From Prevotellaceae bacterium UBA4332 (GTDB lineage: Bacteria > Bacteroidota > Bacteroidia > Bacteroidales > Bacteroidaceae): DNA of 64,000 bases. Position numbers and translations under genes: made by a program. Under the pieces are notes generated by a model that was not told the origin of the DNA, searched no databases, and saw only the letters and a program-made list of their open reading frames with translations. Each line of letters opens with the position of its first letter. Within the stretch, counting starts at the first letter, position 1. Of this stretch, positions 43,900 to 52,514 are shown piece by piece. Location: positions 127,196 to 191,195 of the forward strand of contig DGTQ01000011.1 of NCBI GenBank assembly GCA_002394365.1, given 5' to 3'.

Positions 43900-44361
43900 T
43901 TAATCATTGAAATAATAAATAAAGATAGCAATGCCCTCAATAGCCTTCTTGCCAGTCTCCTTTACGTTCATGGTGAACTTCACCTCCGTCTTCACAGCGC
44001 CACGTAAGTTGGCAATGCTTTGCAGGCTGGTTGTAAGGCTGAGGCTCTGACCGCTCAGCACAGGCTGTCCGAACTTCATCTTGTCTATGCCGTAGTTGAC
44101 GAGCATCTTCACGTTCTGCACGTCAACAATCTGGTTCCACAGATAAGGCAATACCGACAGAGTAAGGTAGCCGTGGGCTATGGTAGTGCCAAACTGGCTC
44201 TCCGTTTTTGCCCTTTCAGTATCAACGTGAATCCACTGGTGGTCCAGCGTAGCGTCTGCAAACAGGTTGATGCGCTCCTGGGTAAGTTGAACGTAGTCTG
44301 ACGTACCCAGAACCTTGCCCTCATACTGGGCAAATTCCTCATAATTCTTAATTGTAATCAT
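43900..44361 (-). CDS. MaoC-like (R)-specific enoyl hydratase
   Basis: The 153-residue hot-dog-fold protein has the hydratase motif in FADATLDHQWIHVDTERA and the segment FGTTIAHGYLTLSVLP. It would hydrate enoyl-CoA or a related thioester; NodN-like proteins are close relatives. It stands alone, with repeats on both sides. The ATG at 44361 follows a stretch of TTAACTC-type words. Confidence 0.88.
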   Translation of the reverse strand: MITIKNYEEFAQYEGKVLGTSDYVQLTQERINLFADATLDHQWIHVDTERAKTESQFGTTIAHGYLTLSVLPYLWNQIVDVQNVKMLVNYGIDKMKFGQPVLSGQSLSLTTSLQSIANLRGAVKTEVKFTMNVKETGKKAIEGIAIFIYYFND

Positions 44362-44369
44362 ATTTTTCT

Positions 44370-44450
44370 ATCTTTTAACTATTAACTATTAACTCTTAAC
44401 TATTAACTCTTAACCTTTAACTCTTAACCCCCTTAACCCTTAACTTTTCC
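44370..44450. repeat. Tandem TTAACTATTAACTC array
   Basis: Ten or so 7-bp words (TTAACTA, TTAACTC, TTAACCC) lie directly upstream of maoC. Confidence 0.65.
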
Positions 44451-44559
44451 TCGGCAAAGTTACAATTTTTTTTACAATTGTTTGCCTAACGGCTCAAAAA
44501 TCTTCTTAAAATCACGGTCGGGATTCCTTTTTGTTGAAGTCTGACAGAGTGCTCTTGAT

Positions 44560-44640
44560 GCTGTTGTTAAGCGGTAGAGCGCCCTTGCTTAGCAAGGGCA
44601 GGCTGTTGCTTAGCAAGGGCGGACTGTTGCTTAGCTATGT
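44560..44640. repeat. Tandem GCTTAGCAAGGGC hairpin array
   Basis: Three units of the type GCCCTTGCTTAGCAAGGGC are each a small palindrome. They are related to the array at 37790-37880. Confidence 0.65.
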
Positions 44641-44669
44641 CGTCAACAGTTTGCAGAAAATAGTCATGT

Positions 44670-44807
44670 TAGTCAAGTTAGTCAAAGTCAAAGTCGGTTT
44701 TCGCATTGTCAAAAAGTACCACTATTATAATAAATATATATATTTGTTTAATAGTGAGCCGAAATGGCGTTTTCCATTTTCAAGTTTGACTTTGACTACT
44801 TTGACTA
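44670..44807. repeat. Inverted-repeat element with AGTCAAAG-word arms
   Basis: The arms 44670-44696 and 44781-44807 match at 23 of 27 positions and are built from the word AGTCAAAG. The core is AT-rich (ATAAATATATATATTTG). It is the same build as the 32719 element with a different word. Confidence 0.6.
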
Positions 44808-44944
44808 TTTCATTGAAAGTTTAAGCTACCAGCGATAATACAGACATAGACAATACGGCTCAGAGAGTAATCATAAGTAGGTAATTTCACATCTTAATGT
44901 GCAATAAAGGTAGGAGCAACACCGCAAGTATAGATTTTTTTTTG

Positions 44945-44952
44945 TACTTTTG
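44945..44952 (+). promoter_or_regulatory. -7 box for feoAB
   Basis: TACTTTTG lies 22 bp before ATG 44975 and excludes the upstream part of the open frame. Confidence 0.55.
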
Positions 44953-44974
44953 CATTCGCAAAAGAAAAAAAGGA

Positions 44975-47371
44975 ATGAAACTTTCAGATTTAAAGATAGG
45001 ACAGACAGCAAAGATTGAAACTGTAGGTGGCGAGGGTGCGCTGCGCCAGCATTTCCTCGATATGGGTGTGATACCTGGTGCGGAAGTGACGCTTGACAAG
45101 TATGCGCCCTTGGGCGACCCTATGCAGCTGACTGTTCAGGGATATACGCTTACGCTGAGGAAGGACGATGCTAAGAAGATAGAAGTGACCCCCTCCCAAT
45201 CTCCCCAAATGGGAGGAGAAATTCGCCCTCCCTTTGGGAGGGAAGGGGTAGGGTCGGATGGCTCGGTGAGTCAGTCTCCCCACCCAGGACTCGGTGAGGG
45301 CGGCCGCTACCATGATTCAAAGCACGAGCACCCCCTGCCAGAGAACACGGTGCTGAGATTTGCCCTCGCAGGCAACCAGAACAGCGGCAAGACCACGCTC
45401 TTCAACCAGTTGACGGGTGCCAACCAGCACGTGGGCAATTTTCCAGGCGTAACGGTTGACAGAAAGAGTGGCAGCATACGTGGACGTTCTAATACCGAGG
45501 TTACCGACCTGCCGGGCATATACAGTCTGTCGCCCTACAGCGCAGAGGAGATAGTAAGTCGCGACTTCATTATGGGCAAGGGCAACCCCGACGGTGCGCC
45601 GTTAGGCATAATAAACATCGTTGACTCCACCAATATAGAGCGCAATATGTATCTCACCATGCAACTCATGGAACTGGGCATACCGATGGTGCTTGCTCTC
45701 AACATGATGGACGAGATAGAGGGCAACGGCGGCACGGTGCACGTGAACGAGATGGAACGCCTTCTGGGCATACCTGTTGTGCCTATTGCGGCTAACAAGA
45801 ATCATGGCGTTGACGAGCTGATAGAGCACGCCATACATGTGGCGAAGTATCAGGAAAAGCCTGCAAGGCAGGATTTCTGCAGTCCAGAGGAGCATGGGGG
45901 AGCGGTTCACCGTTGTCTGCATGCCATAATGCACCTTGTGGAAGACCATGCCCAGAGGGCAGGAATACCATTGCGCTTTGCGGCAGCAAAGATAGCCGAG
46001 GGTGATACCATAATAGCAGACAGTCTCGGACTGTCACAAAACGAGAAGGAAACCATTGAGCACATCCTCTGCCAGATGGAGGAGGAGCGCGGTATGGACC
46101 GCGCTGCCGCTATGGCGGATATGCGATACAGCTTTATCAAGAAGCTTTGCAGCCAGACGGTGGTGAAACCAGGCAACAGCAAGGAGTCTCAGCGCTCTCA
46201 GCGCATAGACAGGATACTTACGGGCAAGTGGACAGCCCTGCCAGCCTTTGCCCTGATAATGGCATTTATCTTCTGGATGACGTTCGAAGTTCTCGGTGGC
46301 ACCATGCAGGAATGGCTGGAGGAGACGATAGACTGGTTTACGGGCGTGAGCGACGAGACGCTGCAGTCGTGGGATATTAACGACTCGGTGCGCTCGCTCG
46401 TCATCGACGGTGTGTATGCTGGTGTGGGTTCTGTAGCAACCTTTGTGCCTATCATCGTGATACTGTTCTTCTTCCTCAGTATGCTGGAGGATTCGGGATA
46501 TATGGCTCGCATAGCCTTTGTAATGGACAAGTCGTTGCGCCGACTGGGACTGTCAGGCCGTTCCATCGTGCCTTTGCTTATGGGTTTCGGATGTTCAGTG
46601 CCTGCCGTAATGGCAAGCAGAACCCTGCCTTCGGAGCGCGACCGCCGTCTGACTATTATGCTGACGCCCTTCATGTCATGTACGGCAAAATTGCCAATCT
46701 ATGCCTTCTTTGCCGCAGCCTTCTTCCCCGACAATGCTGCGTGGGTGATGTGCATAATGTATGCGTTAGGCATAGTGGTAGGCATTATAGTTGCGTTGAT
46801 ACTCAAGCGCACAGTCTTTAGGGGTGAGGCAGTACCTTTCGTTATGGAACTGCCCAACTACCGCCTGCCAGGAGTTCGCACCACATTGATGCTTCTTTGG
46901 GAAAAGGCGCGTGACTTCCTGCAGAGAGCCTTTACCGTCATCTTCTGTGCCACTATCGTAATATGGTTCTTGCAGAGCTTCTCTTTCAGTCTCAACATGG
47001 TGGAGGACCAGGCAGATAGTATGCTGGGACATATGGCGTCAGTAGTGGCTCCAATCTTCCAGCCTTTGGGCTTCAACGACTGGCGCGTGGCAACAGCCCT
47101 CGTAGGTGGTTTCCTTGCCAAGGAAAGTGTAGTGAGCACGTGTGAGGTGCTCTTTGGCGGAGTGGCACTCACCAGCGTAATATCAGCCGCTGCAGCATTC
47201 TCGCTCATGGTGTTCTGTCTGCTCTATACCCCTTGTGCTGCTGCCATAGCATCCATAAGGCGTGAACTGGGCAATCGCGACGCTCTCATGGTGGTCTGCG
47301 GGCAGTGTGCCATAGCCTATGTTGTGGCGTTCATTATTTATCAGGCAATACAATTAGGTGTAGGGTCTTAA
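44975..47371 (+). CDS. feoB: Ferrous iron transporter, FeoA-FeoB fusion
   Basis: Imports Fe(II). From ATG 44975 the protein has 798 residues: an FeoA SH3-like domain (LKIGQTAKIETVGGEGALRQ, residues 1-70), a linker, the FeoB G domain (P-loop GNQNSGKTTLFNQL; DLPGIYSL; LNMMDE) and the membrane domain with two Gate-type segments (SMLEDSGYMARIAFVMD; LLMGFGCSVPAVMASR). FeoA-FeoB fusions are usual in this phylum. The linker (residues 71-109) is entirely C-rich repeat sequence. A small Cys-rich partner gene follows. Confidence 0.96.
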   Translation: MKLSDLKIGQTAKIETVGGEGALRQHFLDMGVIPGAEVTLDKYAPLGDPMQLTVQGYTLTLRKDDAKKIEVTPSQSPQMGGEIRPPFGREGVGSDGSVSQSPHPGLGEGGRYHDSKHEHPLPENTVLRFALAGNQNSGKTTLFNQLTGANQHVGNFPGVTVDRKSGSIRGRSNTEVTDLPGIYSLSPYSAEEIVSRDFIMGKGNPDGAPLGIINIVDSTNIERNMYLTMQLMELGIPMVLALNMMDEIEGNGGTVHVNEMERLLGIPVVPIAANKNHGVDELIEHAIHVAKYQEKPARQDFCSPEEHGGAVHRCLHAIMHLVEDHAQRAGIPLRFAAAKIAEGDTIIADSLGLSQNEKETIEHILCQMEEERGMDRAAAMADMRYSFIKKLCSQTVVKPGNSKESQRSQRIDRILTGKWTALPAFALIMAFIFWMTFEVLGGTMQEWLEETIDWFTGVSDETLQSWDINDSVRSLVIDGVYAGVGSVATFVPIIVILFFFLSMLEDSGYMARIAFVMDKSLRRLGLSGRSIVPLLMGFGCSVPAVMASRTLPSERDRRLTIMLTPFMSCTAKLPIYAFFAAAFFPDNAAWVMCIMYALGIVVGIIVALILKRTVFRGEAVPFVMELPNYRLPGVRTTLMLLWEKARDFLQRAFTVIFCATIVIWFLQSFSFSLNMVEDQADSMLGHMASVVAPIFQPLGFNDWRVATALVGGFLAKESVVSTCEVLFGGVALTSVISAAAAFSLMVFCLLYTPCAAAIASIRRELGNRDALMVVCGQCAIAYVVAFIIYQAIQLGVGS
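45187..45302. repeat. C-rich repeats forming the FeoA-FeoB linker
   Basis: CTCCCAATCTCCCCAAATGG, then GAGG and CCCTCCCTTTGGGAGGG with G-rich tails, is followed by a CTCGGTGAG...CTCGGTGAG direct repeat. All are in frame. Confidence 0.8.
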
Positions 47372-47490
47372 GGTCGCTTTGCTTTAAGGTTTTAAGGTTT
47401 GCAGGTCGCGTTGCTTTAAGGTTTTGAGGTGATATCACCTTATGACCTAAGAACCTCACAACCTCATAACCTCATAACCTCACAATCTGA
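47372..47490. repeat. Repeat cluster with AGGTGATATCACCT palindrome
   Basis: Tandem TTTAAGGTTTTAAGG words, the 14-bp palindrome (47427-47440), then inverted words AACCTCATAACCTCATAACC. It is the reverse-oriented relative of the block at 34340-34545. Confidence 0.7.
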
Positions 47491-47491
47491 A

Positions 47492-47662
47492 ATGAATGTT
47501 CAATCATGGATATTGCTGGCTATAGTATTAGTAGCCTTTTTTCTTGTCCTGCGCTACATACATCGTGGCGGGGGCAGGAATGCGTGCTGTAAGGATTGCT
47601 GTAAGGACGGCAAGGGTTGTGATACGTGCGGATGTAGTGCCTGCAACTGCCATAACCGTTAA
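47492..47662 (+). CDS. FeoB-associated Cys-rich membrane protein
   Basis: The 56-residue protein has one membrane helix (SWILLAIVLVAFFLVLRYI) and a Cys-rich tail (NACCKDCCKDGKGCDTCGCS). Pfam FeoB_associated proteins have this layout and lie next to feoB; they are thought to assist iron transport. ATG 47492 is chosen because the 21 codons upstream are dispersed repeat. Confidence 0.85.
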   Translation: MNVQSWILLAIVLVAFFLVLRYIHRGGGRNACCKDCCKDGKGCDTCGCSACNCHNR

Positions 47663-47700
47663 ATTTACCTAATAAATTTCCGCATATTACCAAAACTCAC

Positions 47701-47708
47701 TATCTTTG
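47701..47708 (+). promoter_or_regulatory. -7 box for the GH3 gene
   Basis: TATCTTTG lies 21 bp before ATG 47730; AAGGAAA sits just before the start. Confidence 0.55.
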
Positions 47709-47729
47709 TACGATAATAACAAGGAAAAG

Positions 47730-49259
47730 ATGAGTATCACATCAATAGCATCACTTTACTTCCTTAAGCGTCAAAGAGAGCTTGAGAAGCACTTCTCTGA
47801 GCCTGTGCAGTTGCAAGAGGCTGTTTTTCGTCGTCTCGTATCCATAGGAAGCGACACTTTGTATGGCAAGGAGAGGGGAATGAAAAAGTCCCTTTCTTAC
47901 GAGGAATTTCGCAGCAAGATAACAGTAAACACATACGAAGAGCTGAAAGGCTATATAGACCGTATGCGTCATGGAGAGAAAAACATCTTGTGGAGGGGAC
48001 AGGTAAAGTGGTACGCCAAATCATCGGGCACTACTAATGATAAATCGAAGTTCATACCCGTAAGCAAAGACAGCCTGAAATATACGCATTATGCTGGAGG
48101 CAATGATGCTGTGGCTTATTACTTGCAAAACAATCCGAAGTCTCGATTGTTTGACGGCAGGGCACTTATATTAGGAGGCTCACATAGTCCTAATTACAAC
48201 GTGGCGGGCTCGCTCGTGGGCGACCTTTCGGCTATACTTATCGAAAATATCAATCCGCTGGTGAATCTCGTGCGTGTGCCAGACAAGAAGACGGCACTCA
48301 TATCGGAGTTTGACCGCAAGCGTGAGATGATAGCGCGTCAGTGCCTTAATGCCAACGTTACCAACATCAGCGGTGTGCCGTCGTGGATGATGTCGGTACT
48401 CAGCCGAGTGATGGAACTCTCAGGCAAGCAGCATCTGGAGGAGGTGTGGCCAAATCTTGAGGTGTTCTTCCATGGAGGAATAGCCTTCACGCCTTATCGT
48501 AAGCAGTATGAACAGCTCATCACCAAGAGCGACATGCACTATATGGAGACCTACAATGCCTCTGAGGGCTTCTTTGGCTTGCAGAACGACCCGACAGACA
48601 GCAGCATGATGCTTATGCTCGACTATGACGTGTTCTACGAGTTTGCACCTATGGAAGCAATAGACGACAACGGATTACTGACCGATGAGAGCAAGGTGGT
48701 GCCTATCGAGGGTGTGGAGACAGGCAAGAACTATGCTATGATAATCACCACGTCGAGCGGATTATGGCGCTACATGATAGGCGATACGGTCAGGTTTACG
48801 AGCGTCAAGCCATATAAGTTTATCATTACAGGCAGAACTAAGAGTTTTATCAATGCCTTTGGCGAGGAACTCATAGTGGATAATGCCGAGAAGGGATTGC
48901 AGTATGCCTGCCAGCAGACAGGTGCTCAGGTGCGTGAATACACAGCAGCTCCAGTATTTAGGAGCGAGGGCGTGGTGCCCCATCACCAGTGGCTCATAGA
49001 GTTTAGCAAGGAGCCAGAAAACCTCGACGAATTTGCCAAAATCCTCGATAGCAGACTGCAAGAGCTCAATTCCGACTATGAGGCTAAGCGCTTCAAGGAT
49101 ATCAATATGGTGTGTCTGAAGATAGTGAAGGCTCGCCACAACCTCTTTGAAGACTGGCTGCGCAGCAAGGGCAAGCTTGGCGGACAGCATAAGGTGCCGC
49201 GCCTTGCCAACAATCGTAAGCACATCGAGGAACTGTTGGGAATAAAGAATGAAGAATAA
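47730..49259 (+). CDS. GH3-family acyl-acid-amido synthetase-like protein
   Basis: The 509 residues resemble the GH3 adenylating family: KWYAKSSGTTNDKSKFIPVS (nucleotide-binding loop), YNASEGFFGLQND, SSGLWRYMIGDTVRFTS and ITGRTKSFINAFGEELI. Plant members join amino acids to hormones; in Bacteroidota the substrate is not known. The start is set by the promoter box. The following lipoprotein gene begins a few bases after its stop. Confidence 0.9.
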   Translation: MSITSIASLYFLKRQRELEKHFSEPVQLQEAVFRRLVSIGSDTLYGKERGMKKSLSYEEFRSKITVNTYEELKGYIDRMRHGEKNILWRGQVKWYAKSSGTTNDKSKFIPVSKDSLKYTHYAGGNDAVAYYLQNNPKSRLFDGRALILGGSHSPNYNVAGSLVGDLSAILIENINPLVNLVRVPDKKTALISEFDRKREMIARQCLNANVTNISGVPSWMMSVLSRVMELSGKQHLEEVWPNLEVFFHGGIAFTPYRKQYEQLITKSDMHYMETYNASEGFFGLQNDPTDSSMMLMLDYDVFYEFAPMEAIDDNGLLTDESKVVPIEGVETGKNYAMIITTSSGLWRYMIGDTVRFTSVKPYKFIITGRTKSFINAFGEELIVDNAEKGLQYACQQTGAQVREYTAAPVFRSEGVVPHHQWLIEFSKEPENLDEFAKILDSRLQELNSDYEAKRFKDINMVCLKIVKARHNLFEDWLRSKGKLGGQHKVPRLANNRKHIEELLGIKNEE

Positions 49260-49430
49260 AGAATGAAGAATGAGGGATTGAAATATAAAGCTGAGAGAAA
49301 AGGAGCGATTTGTGGGAATGTGTGTAGAGTTATGCGCTTACTCTCATTACATCGCTGCGCTCGTCACGTATGTGTATTCATTCTTTATTCTTCACTCTTC
49401 ATTTTGTTCTCCTCCTGCGCACGTATGGGA
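49255..49430. repeat. Signal-peptide-encoding repeat unit (copy A)
   Basis: Left words GAATGAAGAATAAAGAATG, a core (ATTGAAATATAAAGC, GAGCGATTTGTGGGAATGTG, GAGTTATGCGCTTACTC) and right words TTCTTCACTCTTCATT. The core is close to copy B at 51412. The right arm encodes the signal peptide FILYSSLFILFSSC. Confidence 0.75.
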
Positions 49431-51413
49431 CAGCCAGACGGAGGGTGGTATGACGAAAAACCGCCTCGTGTTCTTGGTTCGTCTCCAGCTGAAAACGCCA
49501 TTAACGTTAATACAAAGAAGGTAGCTATATATTTTGACGAGTTCGTTAAGGTAGAGTCGGCAAGCGAGAAGGTTATGGTGTCGCCTCCGCAACACGAACA
49601 ACCAGAAATAAAGGTGAGAGGCAGGAATATCTATGTGAATTTGCTTGATTCGCTTATTCCTAATACTACATATACAATAGACTTCAGTGATGCTATCGAG
49701 GATAACAACGAAGGCAATCCCTTGGGTAACTATACCTATGCCTTTTCCACAGGAAGTGTTATCGACACACTCGAAGTGAGCGGTTATGTGCTCGAGGCAA
49801 GCAATTTGGAGCCCGTCAAGGGAATACTCGTCGGACTATATTCCAAGGATGACAGCATAGTTACCTCTCGTGATACTGTAAAGACACAACGAGACAGACT
49901 TATGAAACGAGTGGCACGAACAGATTCTCGTGGCCATTTCATAATACGGGGTGTGGCACCAGGTTCTTATACCATCGGGGCTATACAGGATGCAGACGGC
50001 GACTATCGTTTCACTCAGCGTAGTGAGAAAATGGCATTCAGCCACGATATAATTGTGCCTACATGCAAACCCGATGTAAGACAGGATACAGTATGGCAAG
50101 ATAAGAACCACATAAAGGACATAATATTGACGGGCTACACGCATTTTATGCCTGACGATATAGTCCTGCGTGCTTTTGACCATGAGGCTGTTGACCGTTA
50201 TTTCCTGAAGGCAGACCGTACGGACGAGCGTTTCTTTACGCTTTTCTTTACGGCTCCTGTGACACTCAATCAGACTAATCAGAAGACTCATATTACCCAG
50301 AAAACTCCGATTATTCCGACAATCCGACTGCTGAATACGCCACACGCGACTGCTAAAGGCAGGAAGGCAGATTCCCCCTTTGTGATAGAACATTCGCTAA
50401 AGGCCGATACCGTCACTTATTGGCTAAAGGACACAGCCCTCGTCAATAAGGATACTCTGACAGTAGAGATGACTACCTATATCACAGACACTCTCGGTGT
50501 TCAACGTCTTACTACAGACACCCTCGAGATACTCGCCAAGAATCCTTATGCGAAACGTATGAAGGCGGAGATGAAAAAAAGGGGAGAGTGGAAGAAAGAG
50601 CTCGAAAAACGTCTGCGCAGGGCAGGAGCTGGTGAGGTGGTTGATACCATCATGCCTCGAAAGGCTCTCGACGTTACATACTCTGCACCACTTGTTATGC
50701 CCCCTCATGGAGGGATAAAAATAAAGTTCCCCTCCCCATTGGCGCATTTCGACTCTACCGCTGTTCACCTGTATGTAGAGCAGGATTCGCTGTGGTATAG
50801 GGCGCCATTCACCATTACTCCGATTAAGGACAGAAGTTGCGAAGTATATACCGACTGGATAGAAGATGCGAAGTACTCCTTCGAGGTAGATTCCCTTGCC
50901 TTCATAGATATCTATGGAACCTCGAATGGTAAACATAAGCAGGGTATTCAGGTAGGAAAGATAGAAAACTATGCATCCCTATTTATCAATATCAGTCCGT
51001 CCCTTACTGGAGAAGGAGGAAAGGCTGTTGATACGTATGTGCAACTGCTGGATAATAATGATGAGGAAGTGTCAACATCGAAAGTAGAGCAGGGAACAGC
51101 AGAATTCTATTACATAACCCCAGGTGTGTACTACATTCGTGCTTTTGTTGATGAAAATGGCAATGGAAAGTGGGATACTGGTGACTATTTTGCTAATCGT
51201 CAGCCAGAGGAAACATATTATTATAACGAGCCAATAGAATGTAGGGCAAAATGGGATTTGACAAAGACGTGGAATCCTAAAGCCTTACCTCTCTATAAAC
51301 AGAAGCCAGGAGCTATAACAAAGCAAAAGGCAGACAGTGCCAAGACCATAAAGCAACGTAACGCTGAGCGCGCACGCAATAAGGGTATTGAACTGCCCGA
51401 ATATCTTAAATGA
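49332..51413 (+). CDS. Ig-like domain lipoprotein
   Basis: A lipoprotein with signal peptide ending LFSSC, then a Big_5-type Ig-like domain (PRVLGSSPAENAINVNTKKVA...YFDEFV), a carboxypeptidase-regulatory-like segment (GHFIIRGVAPGSYTIGAIQD) and a C-terminal beta-rich part with FVDENGNGKWDTGDY. It is probably surface exposed; function is unknown. ATG 49332 gives a normal signal peptide; ATG 49263 adds 23 charged residues and is possible. The short segment SPSLTGEGG near 51000 looks like a decayed C-rich repeat insert. Confidence 0.8.
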   Translation: MRLLSLHRCARHVCVFILYSSLFILFSSCARMGQPDGGWYDEKPPRVLGSSPAENAINVNTKKVAIYFDEFVKVESASEKVMVSPPQHEQPEIKVRGRNIYVNLLDSLIPNTTYTIDFSDAIEDNNEGNPLGNYTYAFSTGSVIDTLEVSGYVLEASNLEPVKGILVGLYSKDDSIVTSRDTVKTQRDRLMKRVARTDSRGHFIIRGVAPGSYTIGAIQDADGDYRFTQRSEKMAFSHDIIVPTCKPDVRQDTVWQDKNHIKDIILTGYTHFMPDDIVLRAFDHEAVDRYFLKADRTDERFFTLFFTAPVTLNQTNQKTHITQKTPIIPTIRLLNTPHATAKGRKADSPFVIEHSLKADTVTYWLKDTALVNKDTLTVEMTTYITDTLGVQRLTTDTLEILAKNPYAKRMKAEMKKRGEWKKELEKRLRRAGAGEVVDTIMPRKALDVTYSAPLVMPPHGGIKIKFPSPLAHFDSTAVHLYVEQDSLWYRAPFTITPIKDRSCEVYTDWIEDAKYSFEVDSLAFIDIYGTSNGKHKQGIQVGKIENYASLFINISPSLTGEGGKAVDTYVQLLDNNDEEVSTSKVEQGTAEFYYITPGVYYIRAFVDENGNGKWDTGDYFANRQPEETYYYNEPIECRAKWDLTKTWNPKALPLYKQKPGAITKQKADSAKTIKQRNAERARNKGIELPEYLK

Positions 51414-51545
51414 AGAATGAAGAGTGAAGAATGAAGAATTGAAATATAAAGCAAAGAGAAAAAGAGCGATTTGTGGGAATGTGTGCAGAGTTATGCGCTT
51501 ACTCACATTCTTCATTATTTATTCTTCATTCTTCATTTCTGCCAA
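51412..51545. repeat. Signal-peptide-encoding repeat unit (copy B)
   Basis: Left words GAATGAAGAGTGAAGAATG, the same core as copy A with an inner GAATGTG/CACATTC pair, and right words TTATTCTTCATTCTTCATT. It spans the start and signal peptide of the DUF3108 gene. Confidence 0.75.
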
Positions 51546-52266
51546 CGCCCAGTGTGAATACAAGATTACGTCATTCTCCGATACAGAGAAGATAAACTAC
51601 AATCTTTATTTTAACTGGAAGTTTATATGGATAAAGGCTGGCACAGCTTCTCTGAGCACTATCCCTACAGAATACAAGGAGAAGAAAGCCTACAGAACAA
51701 GTCTTGTGACATCAACGTCTAAGAGAGTAGACCGCTACTTCATGATGCGCGATACAATCATGAGCATCTTCTCCGACCGCCTTGTGCCTTTCTACTATAG
51801 AAAGGGTGCACGGGAAGGCAAACGCTATTATGTAGATGAGATGTGGTATAACTACCCTGATGCAAACACCTGTCAGACTACTACGCGCCACATTCACGAT
51901 GACGGTCGCAGGACGGTAGAGAAACACACCTATCGTCAGTGTATGACCGATATGCTGCATGCCTTTCAGCAGTTTCGTAACATAGACACTTCTGGGTGGA
52001 GGATAGGACAGTCGAAAAACTTCAGTATCGCTGGAGGCTCAGAGATAATCAAGGCACGATTGCTGTATCGTGAAGACAAGACGGTGAAGGGTGACGACGG
52101 CAAGAAGTATCCTTGCTACGTCATATCATATATAGAAAAAGACGGAAAGAAGGAAAAAGAGGTGGTGCGTTTTTTTGTTACTAAGGACAGTCGCCACATT
52201 CCCATTCGCCTTGACCTCTTCCTGAAGTTTGGCTCGGCTAAGGCGTTCTTTTCTGGTATGAAATAA
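51493..52266 (+). CDS. DUF3108 domain protein
   Basis: An exported protein with signal peptide MRLLTFFIIYSSFFISANAQ and a DUF3108 body (YNLYFNWKFIWIKAGTASL, then DIVMSIFSDRLVPFYY-like). Members are periplasmic or surface proteins of unknown role. ATG 51493 gives a clean signal peptide; ATG 51424 adds 23 residues from the repeat. It lies just after the Ig-like lipoprotein and ends at a strong terminator. Confidence 0.82.
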   Translation: MRLLTFFIIYSSFFISANAQCEYKITSFSDTEKINYNLYFNWKFIWIKAGTASLSTIPTEYKEKKAYRTSLVTSTSKRVDRYFMMRDTIMSIFSDRLVPFYYRKGAREGKRYYVDEMWYNYPDANTCQTTTRHIHDDGRRTVEKHTYRQCMTDMLHAFQQFRNIDTSGWRIGQSKNFSIAGGSEIIKARLLYREDKTVKGDDGKKYPCYVISYIEKDGKKEKEVVRFFVTKDSRHIPIRLDLFLKFGSAKAFFSGMK

Positions 52267-52294
52267 TACCCAAAAGTAGGGAGATATTACATAA

Positions 52295-52326
52295 AGAGCC
52301 CGTAAATCATCGTGATTTGCGGGCTC
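52295..52326. terminator. Hairpin terminator after the DUF3108 gene
   Basis: AGAGCCCGTAAATCA pairs with TGATTTGCGGGCTCT around CG/TCG. The stem is long and GC-rich at its base. Confidence 0.85.
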
Positions 52327-52395
52327 TAATTGTTAATTTTGGGGCAGGGTTACATTTTTTAACATAAATAAACATAGAATTGTGTGAAAAAATAC

Positions 52396-52403
52396 TAACT
52401 TTG
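52396..52403 (+). promoter_or_regulatory. -7 box of the pectin utilisation locus
   Basis: TAACTTTG lies 111 bp before the susC ATG, giving a leader of about 105 nt. Confidence 0.6.
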
Positions 52404-52514
52404 CACCGATAAGCCTAAATAGTACGAAGAGAATTAAACTTTTCTGAAATCAGCGACGAATCAAGCAATATAGCTAAACAATAAATCAAATAATACTAAT
52501 CAAACTATTAAACT

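Noticed and set aside
44897..44974. Upstream extension of the feoAB frame
   Set aside because: The -7 box at 44945-44952 lies inside it, and FeoA starts at MKLSDLKIG.
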